Below are positions 1-10,597 of a DNA stretch of 32,864 nt, in pieces. Position 1 is the stretch's first letter; every line of letters starts with the position of its first letter. The notes under the pieces are model-generated. The model saw nothing but the letters and a program-made list of their open reading frames with translations. It made no database searches and had not been told where the DNA came from. The stretch comes from Roseomonas sp. (lineage in GTDB: Bacteria > Pseudomonadota > Alphaproteobacteria > Acetobacterales > Acetobacteraceae), in NCBI GenBank assembly GCA_028288745.1, contig JAQGHX010000017.1:1-32864 (forward strand), written 5' to 3'. Both the position numbers and the translations under genes were made by a program.

Positions 1-231
1 GGATATGGCCGCCTGGTGCTGGGCCGCCTGCTGGGCCGGATAAGGCGCGGCCGGATGGGGCAGGGCGGCTGGGGCATGTTGGGGTAGGGTCGGGGGAGGC
101 GCGGCCAGCCGGTCGATCGGGTGGTCCGCCAGGGCCTCGTCGATCCCCCAGTCGAGTTGCAGGCGCAGCGCCGCCAGCAGCGCGGTGGCGTCGGGGCTTG
201 CGTCCGCATGCTCGGGCGGGGCGGGGGTCAT
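1..231 (-). CDS. Uracil-DNA glycosylase (family 4/5 type), N-terminal part
   Basis: This leftward reading frame starts at an ATG (complement of 229-231) and runs off the left edge after 77 codons. The first helix, with residues like ALRLQLDWGIDEALADHPID, resembles the N-terminal helix of the iron-sulphur uracil-DNA glycosylases common in alphaproteobacteria, which remove uracil from DNA at the start of base-excision repair. It is followed by a low-complexity Ala/Pro/His/Gln-rich stretch, also usual for these proteins before the catalytic domain. The catalytic motifs and the four cluster cysteines would lie outside the window, so the call rests on the N-terminus only. The gene is divergent from the ETF-ubiquinone oxidoreductase gene, with 94 bp between the starts. 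Confidence 0.55.
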   Translation of the reverse strand, partial: MTPAPPEHADASPDATALLAALRLQLDWGIDEALADHPIDRLAAPPPTLPQHAPAALPHPAAPYPAQQAAQHQAAIS

Positions 232-325
232 GCGCGGGATATCGGGCCGCCGCAGGGTTCCGCGCAACCCATGATCGGGCTAAGCCGGACGGCGGGACAC
301 GAGAAATGCGGAAAGGCCAGAGGAC

Positions 326-1951
326 ATGACCGAGCGGGAGAGCATGGAGTTCGACGTCCTGATCGTCGGCGCGGGGCCCGCCGGCCTGGCGGCGGCGATC
401 CGGCTGAAGCAGGTTTCCCCCGATCTCACGGTCTGCGTGGTGGAGAAGGGCAGCGAGGTCGGCGCTCATATCCTCTCCGGCGCCGTGTTGGAGCCCCGCG
501 CGCTGGACGAGCTGATCCCCGACTGGCGCGACGACCCCCCGGCGCTGGCGACACCCGCCGGCGAGGACAGCTTCCTGTTCCTGACCGAGACCAAGGCGCA
601 CCGGCTGCCGACGCCGCCGCAGATGCACAACCACGGGAATTACATCGTCAGCCTGGGCAATGTCTGCCGCTGGCTGGGCGCGAAGGCCGAGGCGCTGGGG
701 GTCGAGATCTATCCCGGCTTCGCGGCCTCCGAGACCATCGTCGAGGATGGGCGGGTGCGCGGTGTCGTCGCCGGCGTCATGGGCATCACGCGCGAGGGCG
801 AGGAAGGCCCGAACTATCAGCCGGGCATGGAGCTGCGCGCCACCTACACGCTGTTCGGCGAGGGCTGCCGCGGATCGCTGACCAAGAAGCTGGAAGCACT
901 GTTCGGCCTGCGCGCCGGTACCGCGCCGCAGACCTATGGCCTGGGCATCAAGGAGCTGTGGGAGATCCCGAAGGACCGCCACACCCCCGGCAAGGTCTGG
1001 CACAGCGTCGGCTGGCCGATGAAGCCCGACACCTATGGCGGTGCCTGGCTTTACATGTTCGGCGAGAATTTGGTCTCCATCGGCTTCGTGGTCGGGCTGG
1101 ATTACCGGAACCCCTGGCTCTCGCCCTTCGATGAGTTCCAGCGCTTCAAGACCCACCCGGCGGTGCGCGCCATGCTGGAAGGCGGCAAGCGCGTCGCCTA
1201 TGGCGCCCGCGCGCTGAACGAGGGCGGGCTGCAGGCCATCCCAAAGCTGGTCTTCCCCGGCGGCGCGCTGATCGGCGATACGGCGGGCTTCCTGAACGTG
1301 CCCAAGATCAAGGGCACCCACACCGCGATGAAGAGCGGGATGCTGGCGGCCGAGGCCGCCGCCGCCGCCCTGACCGGCGAGGACCGCCCGGCCGTGCTGG
1401 ACGCCTATCCCGCCGCGCTGAAGGCCAGCTGGGTCTGGGCGGAGCTGGAGGCGGTGCGCAACATCCGCCCCGGCTTCGCCAAATGGGGCCTGTGGGGGGG
1501 CATGCTGAACGCGGCGGCCGAGACCTACCTGTTCCGTGGCAAGGCGCCCTGGACGCTGGCCCACCACGCCGACCACAGCGCCACGAAGCCGGCGGCGGAT
1601 TGCCCGAAGATCGCCTACCCGAAGCCGGACGGGGTACTGACCTTCGACCGCTTGTCCTCGGTGTTCCTGTCGAACACCAACCATGAGGAAGACCAGCCGG
1701 CGCACCTGAAGTTGCGCGACCCCGGCCTGTGGAAGAGCGTGAACTGGGATACCTACCGCGCACCCGAGGCACGCTACTGCCCGGCCGCCGTCTATGAGGC
1801 CGTGGGGGTGGAGGAAGGCGAGCCGCGCCTGGTGATCAACGCCCAGAACTGCGTGCACTGCAAGACCTGCGACATCAAGGACCCGGCCCAGAATATCGAC
1901 TGGTGCACCCCGGAGGGCGCGGGCGGGCCGAACTACATCGGCGGCATGTAG
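326..1951 (+). CDS. Electron transfer flavoprotein-ubiquinone oxidoreductase
   Basis: The 541-residue product is the usual length for ETF-QO, the membrane-associated flavoprotein that passes electrons from electron transfer flavoprotein (fed by acyl-CoA and other dehydrogenases) to ubiquinone. The FAD-binding dinucleotide motif GAGPAG lies at residues 15-20. The C-terminal [4Fe-4S] site is clear: C509, C512, C515 (CVHCKTC) and C527, followed by the family-typical PNYIGGM end. No N-terminal targeting peptide is present, as expected for a bacterium. Two starts are possible: ATG 326, with AGAGG very close upstream, or ATG 344 (MEFDVLIVG), preceded by GGGAG. The gene stands alone, divergent from the glycosylase and convergent with the secreted protein gene, whose end lies 47 bp downstream. 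Confidence 0.97.
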   Translation: MTERESMEFDVLIVGAGPAGLAAAIRLKQVSPDLTVCVVEKGSEVGAHILSGAVLEPRALDELIPDWRDDPPALATPAGEDSFLFLTETKAHRLPTPPQMHNHGNYIVSLGNVCRWLGAKAEALGVEIYPGFAASETIVEDGRVRGVVAGVMGITREGEEGPNYQPGMELRATYTLFGEGCRGSLTKKLEALFGLRAGTAPQTYGLGIKELWEIPKDRHTPGKVWHSVGWPMKPDTYGGAWLYMFGENLVSIGFVVGLDYRNPWLSPFDEFQRFKTHPAVRAMLEGGKRVAYGARALNEGGLQAIPKLVFPGGALIGDTAGFLNVPKIKGTHTAMKSGMLAAEAAAAALTGEDRPAVLDAYPAALKASWVWAELEAVRNIRPGFAKWGLWGGMLNAAAETYLFRGKAPWTLAHHADHSATKPAADCPKIAYPKPDGVLTFDRLSSVFLSNTNHEEDQPAHLKLRDPGLWKSVNWDTYRAPEARYCPAAVYEAVGVEEGEPRLVINAQNCVHCKTCDIKDPAQNIDWCTPEGAGGPNYIGGM

Positions 1952-1998
1952 GCGCCGCCAAGCCTGTCAGCGCGGGCGGGGCAGGGCCGCGCCCCGGC

Positions 1999-2697
1999 TC
2001 AGGGCCAGGTGATCTCGGTGCGGTTGCAACTGGCGATGTCGCGGCGCTCCTGCGCCCGGCCCTCGCCGAAGACCACGCGGATATCGACGTTGCAGCCGGC
2101 GCTGGAAGGCAGGTCCACCCAGCGGGTCTGCCCGGCGGAGAGCGTGTCGCTACCCAGCCGGTCGCGGCCCCAGTTGCCGTCGCGGCTGCCGGAGACATAG
2201 AGCTCCTGGATCGTCTCGCCCGTGTGGTTGACGAAGTTGAAGGAGGGCTCGCCGCCCCGGCCCGGGCGGCGGGCTGTCGCCCGCCCGCCGCTGTCGCCAC
2301 CGCCGATGGTGGCACCCGCGCCACCGCCGGCCGTGTCGATCGTGCCGCCGGCGTCATTGCCGGCCCGGCCATTCGGGTTGGTGAAGACGATGCGGGTGAT
2401 GTTGCAGGCATTCACCTTCATCTTCTCTTCCTCCTGCCCGCCCTCGTACTGAACCTTGATATCCAGTTCGCAATCGCGGGCGGCGGGGCTGACGCGCACC
2501 TGCTCGCCGGCCGGCAGGGTGGTGCGCCCCAGGATGTCGCTGCCCCATTCGGACAGGCGGGAGGGCGACACATAGGCCCGCTCGATCGTCAGGCCGGAAT
2601 TGTTCACCAGCCAGAAGCGGTTCTGCGCCTGGGCCGGCGTGGCGGCGACGGTGCCGGCGCCAAGCAGCAGCGCGAAGGCGATCAGGATCGAACGCAC
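1999..2697 (-). CDS. Secreted two-repeat beta-domain protein, unknown function
   Basis: The start is taken as GTG at 2697 because AAGGAG sits six bases upstream on this strand and the next residues form a clean Sec signal (VRSILIAFALLLGAG, cleavage near AQA-Q). The mature protein has two copies of a domain of about 80 residues. The first begins NRFWLVNNSG, the second FNFVNHTGETI. Both carry an (A/L)YVS motif, a WG.D.LG motif and a pair of cysteines in matching places (C..DI near the middle, then (N/S)CN before the final strand), so each repeat may hold one disulphide. A Gly/Ser/Arg-rich linker of about 45 residues joins them. I recognise this as a recurring alphaproteobacterial secreted-protein family with no known activity. 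It is 232 residues long and stands as a single gene. Confidence 0.8.
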   Translation of the reverse strand: MRSILIAFALLLGAGTVAATPAQAQNRFWLVNNSGLTIERAYVSPSRLSEWGSDILGRTTLPAGEQVRVSPAARDCELDIKVQYEGGQEEEKMKVNACNITRIVFTNPNGRAGNDAGGTIDTAGGGAGATIGGGDSGGRATARRPGRGGEPSFNFVNHTGETIQELYVSGSRDGNWGRDRLGSDTLSAGQTRWVDLPSSAGCNVDIRVVFGEGRAQERRDIASCNRTEITWP

Positions 2698-3087
2698 GGA
2701 ATTCTCCTTATAGAGAGGCCTGGATGGTGGGGGGCCTGTGCGGCGGGTGGCGGGCAATGGCCATGCCGGGGGCGGAGCGGGAGAGGGAAGGGTCGGGCAG
2801 GCCGTGCGGGCCGCGTCAGAGAGCGCCATGGCACTGCTGCGACACGAGGTTGCGCTCCGCCGGTTCATCGCCTGTCGTCTCCCCTCCGGCCTGCTGATAC
2901 GGCCGGGTGCCTGCCGCCACGCAAGCCGTGGCTGTGGCTTTGCTGTAGCATATTGTTACGGATCTTTCAGGGTGAGAGGCAGGGACAGTCACCTGTGCGC
3001 GACCTTGGCGCCCGCTTCTTTCATATTGCCACGCCCGCGGCGCGGCAGGCGTTTTCAGCCGGGCCGAAAAGGCTCTAACCTGCGCGC
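2698..3087. other. Divergent intergenic region, 390 bp
   Basis: This stretch separates the leftward secreted-protein gene from the rightward TPR gene. I see no convincing small gene in it. A less GC-rich patch at about 2935-2970 (around GTAGCATATTGTTACGG) and another near 3020 are the likeliest promoter positions for the two genes, but neither has a well-spaced -35/-10 pair that I would defend. Confidence 0.5.
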
Positions 3088-4782
3088 ATGGTCGCTTTCG
3101 CAAATCCCTGTCGTATGGCGCTGCTGGCCGCGGCTCTGCTGGCTGGCAGTGCCGCCGGCAGGGCGCCGGATTCCGCGCCGCCCCCCGCCCCCGATCCGCA
3201 GCCGCGCCTGACGGCCTACGGCGCCTATCTGGCCGGCAGCTTCGCCGCCAGCGAGATGGACACCGCCCCCGCGGCCGACATGATGCTGGAGGCGCTGCGC
3301 CTGGCGCCAACCCAGCCCGAGGTGCTGAACCGCGCCTTCCTCGCCACCGTGCTGGATGGCCGCCCCGATGCCGTGCGGGTGGCGCGCCGGCTGCCCGATA
3401 ACGAGTTGGCCGGGCTGCTGCTGGCCGGCGCCGACGCCATGGCGGGGCGCTGGGACCGTGCCGAGACGCGCCTGCGCGCCCTGCCGCGCCAGGGCGCCGG
3501 GCAGGTGCTGCAACCGCTGCTGCTGGCCTGGGCCCAGGCGGGGCGCGGCAATACCGACGCGGCGCTCGCGACGCTCCGCCCGCAGGCCGAGGGCTCGCGG
3601 CTCAGCGGCATCGCGGCGCTGCATGCCGCCATGATCGCCGATCTCGGCAACCGGCCGCGCGAGGCGGAACGGCTGATCCGCGTGGCGCTGGCCAATACGC
3701 CGGAGGCCAACCTGCGGCTGGTGCAGATCGCCGCCGGCATTCTGGGCCGCGCCGGCAAGGAGGCCGAGGCGATGAAGCTGGTCGAGAGCATCTCGACCGG
3801 CGGCGACGACCTGGCGATGCTCGGCACGCCCGAGGTGCGGCGGCGGATGCTGCAGGACCGCGCCGTGGCCTCCGCCGTGGAGGGCATGGGAGAGGCCGAG
3901 CTGGCGCTGGCCGCCGCCCTGCGCGGGCAGAGCGGGCCGGAACTGTCGCTGCTGCTGGCGCGGCTGTCGCTGCGGATGCGGCCCGGCTTCGTGCCGGCCA
4001 TGCTGGTTGCTTCCGAGTCGCTGGCGGAGAACAGCAACCTGGAGGCCGCGCTGGCCATGCTGCAGGGCGTGCCGGCCGACGACCCGCTGCTGCCGGTGGT
4101 GATGCTGCGTCGCGCCACCCTGCTGGACCGCGTGAACCGGCCGGAGGAGGCCATCGCCACTCTGCGGACCCTGGCCGATGCGCGCCCCACCTCACCACAG
4201 CCCGCCGCCCGGCTGGGCGACCTGCTGCGCGCCCGGGAACGCTACGCCGACGCCGCGGTGGCCTACGACACCGCCATCGCGCGTGCCGGCGAACTGGGGC
4301 CGAATGCCTGGCCGCTGCTCTATTCGCGCGGCATCGCGCTGGAACGCTCCGGGCAATGGCCGCGCGCCGAGGCCGACTTCAAGCAGGCGCTGCGACTGGC
4401 GCCGGAGCAGCCCTATATCCTGAACTACCTGGGCTATACCTGGGTGGACCGGGGCGAGAACCTGGTGGAGGCGCGCGGCATGCTGGAGCGCGCCGTGGCG
4501 CTGCGGCCGCAGGACGGCAACGTGGCCGACAGCCTGGGCTGGGCGCTGTTCAAGCTGGGCGACCTGCCCGGCGCCACCAAGTGGCTGGAGCGCGCGGTGG
4601 AACTGGAATCGCGCAACGCCGTCATCAATGACCACCTGGGCGACGCCTACTGGGCCGTCGGGCGCCAGCGTGAGGCGGTGTTCCAGTGGCGCCGCGCCGT
4701 GACGATCGACCCCGAGCCCGCCGAGACGCCCCGCATCGAGGCCAAGCTGCGCGAACGCGAGCCCCTCGCCGGCCAGCCCTGA
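3088..4782 (+). CDS. Exported tetratricopeptide-repeat protein
   Basis: The 564-residue protein begins with a hydrophobic N-terminus ([17 protein letters not shown]) and a Pro-rich stretch, which suggests export to the periplasm; ATG 3115 (MALLAAALL) is an alternative start that gives a tighter signal peptide. The rest is alpha-helical and repetitive. At least three to four clear TPR units lie in the C-terminal third, for example the units containing [19 protein letters not shown] and [20 protein letters not shown], the last ending near VTIDPE. The middle (residues about 60-350) looks like degenerate TPRs. TPR arrays bind other proteins, so a role as an envelope assembly or scaffold protein is likely, but the partner is not visible. 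The ispE start lies only 5 bp after its stop, so the two genes are probably co-transcribed. Confidence 0.9.
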   Translation: MVAFANPCRMALLAAALLAGSAAGRAPDSAPPPAPDPQPRLTAYGAYLAGSFAASEMDTAPAADMMLEALRLAPTQPEVLNRAFLATVLDGRPDAVRVARRLPDNELAGLLLAGADAMAGRWDRAETRLRALPRQGAGQVLQPLLLAWAQAGRGNTDAALATLRPQAEGSRLSGIAALHAAMIADLGNRPREAERLIRVALANTPEANLRLVQIAAGILGRAGKEAEAMKLVESISTGGDDLAMLGTPEVRRRMLQDRAVASAVEGMGEAELALAAALRGQSGPELSLLLARLSLRMRPGFVPAMLVASESLAENSNLEAALAMLQGVPADDPLLPVVMLRRATLLDRVNRPEEAIATLRTLADARPTSPQPAARLGDLLRARERYADAAVAYDTAIARAGELGPNAWPLLYSRGIALERSGQWPRAEADFKQALRLAPEQPYILNYLGYTWVDRGENLVEARGMLERAVALRPQDGNVADSLGWALFKLGDLPGATKWLERAVELESRNAVINDHLGDAYWAVGRQREAVFQWRRAVTIDPEPAETPRIEAKLREREPLAGQP

Positions 4783-4787
4783 ACCCG

Positions 4788-5696
4788 ATGGTGCTCAGCG
4801 ACGGCGGCCCTGATGCGGGTCCTGATACGGGCCAGGTGTGGGGCGAGCCAGAGGCGGCGCCCGCCAAGGTGAATCTCTACCTGCACGTCACCGGGCGGCG
4901 GGCCGATGGCTATCATCTGCTCGATTCGCTGGTGGTCTTCGCAGGCGCCGCGGACAGGGTGTATGCCGCGCCGGCCGGGGCGCTCTCGCTGCGGCTGGCG
5001 GGGCCGGAAGGCGCCGCGCTGGCGGCCGAGCCCGACAACCTGGTGCTGCGCGCCGCCCGCCTGCTGGCGGCCGAGGCCGGCATTCCCGCCACCGGGGCGC
5101 TGCGCCTGGAGAAGCACCTGCCGGTGGCCTCCGGCATAGGCGGCGGCTCGGCCGATGCTGCGGCGGCGCTGCGGCTGCTGGACCGCGCCTGGGGGCTGGA
5201 TCTCGGCGCGGCGCGGCTACGGGGGCTGGCGGCGCGCCTGGGCGCCGACGTGCCGGTCTGCCTCGCCAGCCATGCGGCGCGGATGGAAGGGGTGGGGGAC
5301 TTGCTCTCCGGCGCGCCGGCCCTGCCGGAATGCGGCATCGTGCTCGCCAACCCGCGCCTGCCGCTGCCGACGCCTGCGGTTTTCACGGCACGCCAGGGCG
5401 GCTTCACCCCCCGCGCCACGCTGCCCGCCGCCTGGGCCGACGCGGCCGTCATGGCCGATGCGCTCAAGGCCTGCCGCAACGACCTGCAGGCCGCCGCCAT
5501 CGGCCTTTGCCCGGCGGTGGCGGAGGTTCTGGCCGCGCTGGAGGCCTTGCCCGGCTGCCTGCTGGCGCGGATGAGCGGCTCCGGCGCCACCTGCTTCGCG
5601 TTATTCGCCGATGCGCGGGCGGCGGCGCGGGCCGGCGCGGCCCTGCCAGCGGCATGGTGGCGATGGGGAGGGGGGCTTTACGACCCCCCCGTCTGA
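4788..5696 (+). CDS. ispE: 4-diphosphocytidyl-2-C-methyl-D-erythritol kinase (IspE)
   Basis: IspE phosphorylates CDP-methylerythritol at the 2-hydroxyl with ATP, in the MEP route to isoprenoids. The 302-residue product has the expected GHMP-kinase features in order: the N-terminal AKVNLYLHV motif with Lys27, the GYHLLDSL motif, the glycine-rich ATP loop [14 protein letters not shown] at about 112-125, the GADVPVCL segment carrying the catalytic Asp, and the C-terminal [12 protein letters not shown] motif. The ATG at 4788 is chosen because it follows the TPR stop directly and places these motifs at normal distances; the open frame extends upstream only as an overlap of the TPR gene. The N-terminal 20 residues before the first strand are longer than usual. 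Co-transcription with the TPR gene is likely. Confidence 0.97.
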   Translation: MVLSDGGPDAGPDTGQVWGEPEAAPAKVNLYLHVTGRRADGYHLLDSLVVFAGAADRVYAAPAGALSLRLAGPEGAALAAEPDNLVLRAARLLAAEAGIPATGALRLEKHLPVASGIGGGSADAAAALRLLDRAWGLDLGAARLRGLAARLGADVPVCLASHAARMEGVGDLLSGAPALPECGIVLANPRLPLPTPAVFTARQGGFTPRATLPAAWADAAVMADALKACRNDLQAAAIGLCPAVAEVLAALEALPGCLLARMSGSGATCFALFADARAAARAGAALPAAWWRWGGGLYDPPV

Positions 5697-5733
5697 CGCT
5701 TATTCAGCCCTGGCCGTTAGCGGCCATCACGGC

Positions 5734-5808
5734 TGGGGCGTAGCCAAGCGGTAAGGCAGCGGTTTTTGGTACCGCCATTCCCAGGTTCGAATCCTGGCGC
5801 CCCAACCA
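5734..5808 (+). tRNA. tRNA-Gln (anticodon UUG)
   Basis: The cloverleaf is complete. The acceptor arm TGGGGCG pairs with CGCCCCA, followed by discriminator A and an encoded CCA at 5806-5808. The anticodon arm is GCGGT, loop TTTTGGT, ACCGC, giving anticodon TTG. The T arm is CCAGG, loop TTCGAAT, CCTGG. It lies 37 bp after the ispE stop on the same strand. Confidence 0.97.
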
Positions 5809-6295
5809 GCCGTTTTCCTGTTGAACTGGAAGCCTTCGCCGCTTGCCACGGCCTGCCGCTGGCGGGCGGGCCGATGTCATGCGGGGTGGCGGGTTTTTTC
5901 GGCGGTTCGCCATGGCTCGGCTTGGGCGGGGCCGTTACGCCGAAATTAATAAAAATCAATGTCTAAAAAATAATACGTGCTTTCGCGCATGGCCGGCAGC
6001 CTGCCGCTGGACCGCCCGCGCCCGCGCCGGCCGGCAGGCGGGGGCGGTGGCCGGCCAGCGGGAATGGTCATGCCGTCACCGCTTCGGCGCCCCTCCGCCG
6101 CATCCTCCGCCGCCCTGTCTGGCCTGCCAGGAACGTCCCGGGGGGGGTGGCGCTGGTCGCGGATCTCGGTCCTCTGTCTCCGCCATGCATTGGGTTCCGG
6201 GCGCCCGCACCATAAATGGCGCAGTGACGTTGGCCATTTTTCGGGTAGATGGCCCAGTGACCTGGGCCGGTGCGCGGATACGGAGGAGGAACGGG
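5809..6295 (+). other. Long leader/promoter region of the sigma-70 gene
   Basis: The 487 bp between tRNA-Gln and the sigma factor contain no credible gene; the frame open across it lacks normal protein character until the sigma start. It holds a sharp AT-rich island at about 5940-5985 in otherwise very GC-rich DNA, which is a good place for a promoter or for regulator binding. Next come GC-rich inverted segments around 6025-6065, and then the repeat pair at 6216-6268 described separately. The TTTTT after tRNA-Gln (around 5893-5898) may contribute to ending the tRNA transcript. Confidence 0.5.
6216..6268 (+). promoter_or_regulatory. Spaced direct repeat plus palindrome upstream of rpoD-type gene
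   Basis: Two copies of the 20-base pattern ATGGCSCAGTGACSTKGGCC lie at 6216-6235 and 6249-6268. Seventeen of 20 positions match, and the copies are exactly 33 bp apart (about three helical turns). The second copy contains a perfect inverted repeat: arms GGCCCAG and CTGGGCC around TGAC (6251-6268). The second copy ends about 12 bp before the Shine-Dalgarno GGAGGAGG and 28 bp before the ATG. It could be an operator, or a leader hairpin that affects translation of the sigma factor. No known regulator site was recognised. Confidence 0.5.
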
Positions 6296-8212
<1,917 letters not shown>

Positions 8213-8215
<3 letters not shown>

Positions 8216-8317
8216 AGCAGGTTCCGTTCGCAGGGGCTCACTTCACCTGCTCCAGCATGTTGTTTCTTCGCGTGATTCACGCTTTTCGGTGTTTCCACCT
8301 GAAGCGATCACGCTCTA
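8213..8317. repeat. REP-like palindromic intergenic element
   Basis: A 105-bp block begins TAGAGC and ends GCTCTA, as an outer inverted repeat. Inside are an 8-bp stem (GAGCAGGT at 8215-8222 with ACCTGCTC at 8245-8252) and a 13-bp palindrome GCGTGATTCACGC (8270-8282). Blocks with this architecture and the wording CGCTTTTCGGTGTTTCCACC are dispersed in intergenic DNA of several alphaproteobacteria (recalled, not searched). The element begins inside the stop codon of the sigma gene, whose TAG is its first three bases. There is no T-run after the stems, so a classical terminator is not indicated. Confidence 0.7.
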
Positions 8318-8424
8318 AGCGCGGCCGCCGCCACCCTGGCCGGCTGGCTCACCGGGCCGGGGGGCCGGCAGTCGCGCGTGCCCGTGGCAGCCGCGGCGCC
8401 GCAGCGTGCCTGCCCCGCGCGGCT

Positions 8425-9312
8425 TCACGGGGCGAGATAGGCCGAGCCGTCCTCCGCCCGGGCGGGATGGTCCAGGTATCGGCCATGGGCGGGGAGGGCC
8501 ACCTGCATGAAATCCCGCGCCAGGACCTGCAGGGCCTTCCGCATCGTCTCGCCCTGCATCGCACGGCCATGGCCAGTGACGACAAGCTCGGGGCGCAGGG
8601 CCGCCAGCGCCTCCACCGACACCCTGGATTTCTCCCAGTCGATCGTGAAATACCGTGGCGGGCCATGGATCTCCGGGCTTTGCAGGGCGGTGGCATAGGC
8701 CGATTCCGAGGCCGTCGTGACGAAGGCATCGCCCGCGATCAGGGTGCGGTCCGCCTCGCGCCACAGCGAGACATGGCCGGGCGAGTGGCCCGGCGTATGC
8801 AGCCACCGCCAGCCCGGCATGCCGGGCAGGGTGCCATCGGCCGGCAGCGGCATGAGCCGCCCCGAGACATCGACCGGATGCGTCGGGTAGAGGGAGGACA
8901 AAGCCGCCACCAGCCCGCCCCCCACGGAGGGGTCGCCCGGTGGATAGGAGGCGCGGCCGCTCAGGTAGGGGTGCTCGAGGGCATGGGCATAGACCGGCAC
9001 GTCCCATTCGGCGGCCAGGTCCTCCAGCGCGCCGACATGGTCGAAATGGCCATGGGTCAGGATGATGGCCGAAGGGCGCGCGCCGGCGCCGAACCGCGCC
9101 CTGGCGGTGCGCTTGATCACGCCCTTGGTGCCGGTCACGCCAGCGTCGATCAGGACCCACTGGCGGTCGCCCGAGGCGGGCAATCCATGGAACACCACAT
9201 TGACCATGATCAACCGCTCGTAGGCGAGGTCGGGCGCGATTTCATGCGTGCCGTCGTCGCGGTCCTTCTCCACGGCCCTGGACTTACCGCCGAGCGGGAT
9301 CTGCTGCGTCAT
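8425..9312 (-). CDS. Metallo-beta-lactamase-fold hydrolase
   Basis: Start ATG 9312 (MTQQIPLGG) gives 295 residues; a longer version from 9348 is possible but lacks the AAGGA seen about 11 bases upstream of 9312. The dizinc site is intact: H87, H89, D91 and H92 in THGHFDHVG, then HTPGHSPGH, the Asp in AGDAF, and the last His in TGHGRAM. This is the glyoxalase II-like branch, which hydrolyses thioesters, lactones or related esters; the true substrate cannot be read from the sequence. No signal peptide is seen, so it is probably cytoplasmic. It lies 58 bp downstream of the lipoprotein dehydrogenase on the same strand and is likely to share its transcript. The stop lies about 107 bp from the REP-like element. 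Confidence 0.92.
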   Translation of the reverse strand: MTQQIPLGGKSRAVEKDRDDGTHEIAPDLAYERLIMVNVVFHGLPASGDRQWVLIDAGVTGTKGVIKRTARARFGAGARPSAIILTHGHFDHVGALEDLAAEWDVPVYAHALEHPYLSGRASYPPGDPSVGGGLVAALSSLYPTHPVDVSGRLMPLPADGTLPGMPGWRWLHTPGHSPGHVSLWREADRTLIAGDAFVTTASESAYATALQSPEIHGPPRYFTIDWEKSRVSVEALAALRPELVVTGHGRAMQGETMRKALQVLARDFMQVALPAHGRYLDHPARAEDGSAYLAP

Positions 9313-9370
9313 CCTGTCATTCCTTTCCGTGGAAGGCGGTTCCCGCATGTCTGGAACGGCCAGGTGCTCC

Positions 9371-10387
9371 TCAGCGGCCGCCCTGCCTCTCGCTGTCTTC
9401 CCGCTCGATCCGCGCCCGGGTGCCGCCGCTGACGCCCGTGCCCTCCATCACCGGCTCGTACAGCGTGCCCGTCGTCGGCGGCGCCTGGGGCGGCGCCGCC
9501 TCGATCTGCGCGCCATGCACGGCATTGGCCGAGAGGCGTTCGGTCAGGCCAGGCATGGCCCGGTGAGCCAGCAGCGCGCCCGTGGCCTTCCAGCCGACCG
9601 GCATCTCCTTGCCCGGATGGATGCTGGCCCAGACGATGGTGTCCACCGTGTCCTCCGGCCCGTCCATCGGCACCATGCGTGGCGTATGCCCGCTGTAATT
9701 GGCGGCATGGTCCCACCAGGGCGTGTCCACCGCCCAGGGCAGGACGGTGGCGACCTGGATATGCTCCGCCCCGCTCAGCCGCAATTCCTGGCGCAGCGCC
9801 ACGCCCAGGCCCAGCACGGCATGTTTCGTCGCGGCATAGCTGGCGTGGTAGGGCAGCGGCACCCGGCTTTCCACCGAGCCGATATTGACCAGCGTGCCGG
9901 CCCCCTGGCGCCGGAACTGCCGCAGGGCCGCGTGGCTGCCATAGATCACGCCCTTCAGGTTGACGTCGACGATGCGGGCATGGTCGGCGACCGGCACATC
10001 ATCGAACCGCCCGATCGCGCCGATACCGACATTGTTGATCCAGACATCGATGCGGCCGAACCGGGCGACCGCAGCATCGGCCAGCCGTTGGATCTCCTCA
10101 GGCCGGCTGACATCGGTGGGCACGACCAGCGGGGTTCCGCCGGCGGCGCGCGCCTCGGCCGCGACCTCCTCCAGCACCGCCTCGCGCCGGGCGGCCAGCA
10201 CGACATTCGCGCCATGGGCCGCGAGCTTGAGCGCCACGCCACGGCCGAACCCGCTGGAGGCGCCGGTGATGACGAAGGTCTTGCCCGCGATCCGCCCATG
10301 GTCACGCTCCGACAGACGCGACCGCGCGGAACAGCCGCTCATCAGCAGGCCGAGCATGAGACATGGCAGGATCGCGATGAGCCTCAA
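9371..10387 (-). CDS. Short-chain dehydrogenase/reductase with lipoprotein signal
   Basis: The start is TTG at 10387, supported by GGAGG nine bases upstream on this strand. Residues 1-19 form a short hydrophobic signal ending in a lipobox (LLMSGC, Cys19), so the enzyme is predicted to be lipid-anchored on the periplasmic side. The rest is a classical Rossmann SDR: cofactor loop TGASSGFG at 41-48, NNVG at 118-121, and catalytic S171, Y184 and K188 in YAATK. A C-terminal extension of about 80 residues follows the core. SDRs oxidise or reduce alcohols and ketones with NAD(P)H, which is normally absent from the periplasm, so an anchored SDR is odd. If instead the hydrophobic segment stays uncleaved, the domain would still face outward under normal Sec topology. 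The 338-residue protein is followed by the metallo-hydrolase. Confidence 0.9.
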   Translation of the reverse strand: MRLIAILPCLMLGLLMSGCSARSRLSERDHGRIAGKTFVITGASSGFGRGVALKLAAHGANVVLAARREAVLEEVAAEARAAGGTPLVVPTDVSRPEEIQRLADAAVARFGRIDVWINNVGIGAIGRFDDVPVADHARIVDVNLKGVIYGSHAALRQFRRQGAGTLVNIGSVESRVPLPYHASYAATKHAVLGLGVALRQELRLSGAEHIQVATVLPWAVDTPWWDHAANYSGHTPRMVPMDGPEDTVDTIVWASIHPGKEMPVGWKATGALLAHRAMPGLTERLSANAVHGAQIEAAPPQAPPTTGTLYEPVMEGTGVSGGTRARIEREDSERQGGR

Positions 10388-10597
10388 GACGCTGCGCCTC
10401 CGTCGGGTGCCCGGTATGAGCCACGTCCCCGGGACCGGGTGGTGAGGATAACCGCGCGCCCTGCCGGACGTTGCGCCGGCATCGCGGTGGCGGATGCGGC
10501 TTTGCTATTTGGGCGGCATGGGGCAGCGAAATTCGCGACATGCCGCTGTTGCGGTGCCGGTGCGCCGGGGCCCACGCGCGCCCCACGGCCGCCGGCG

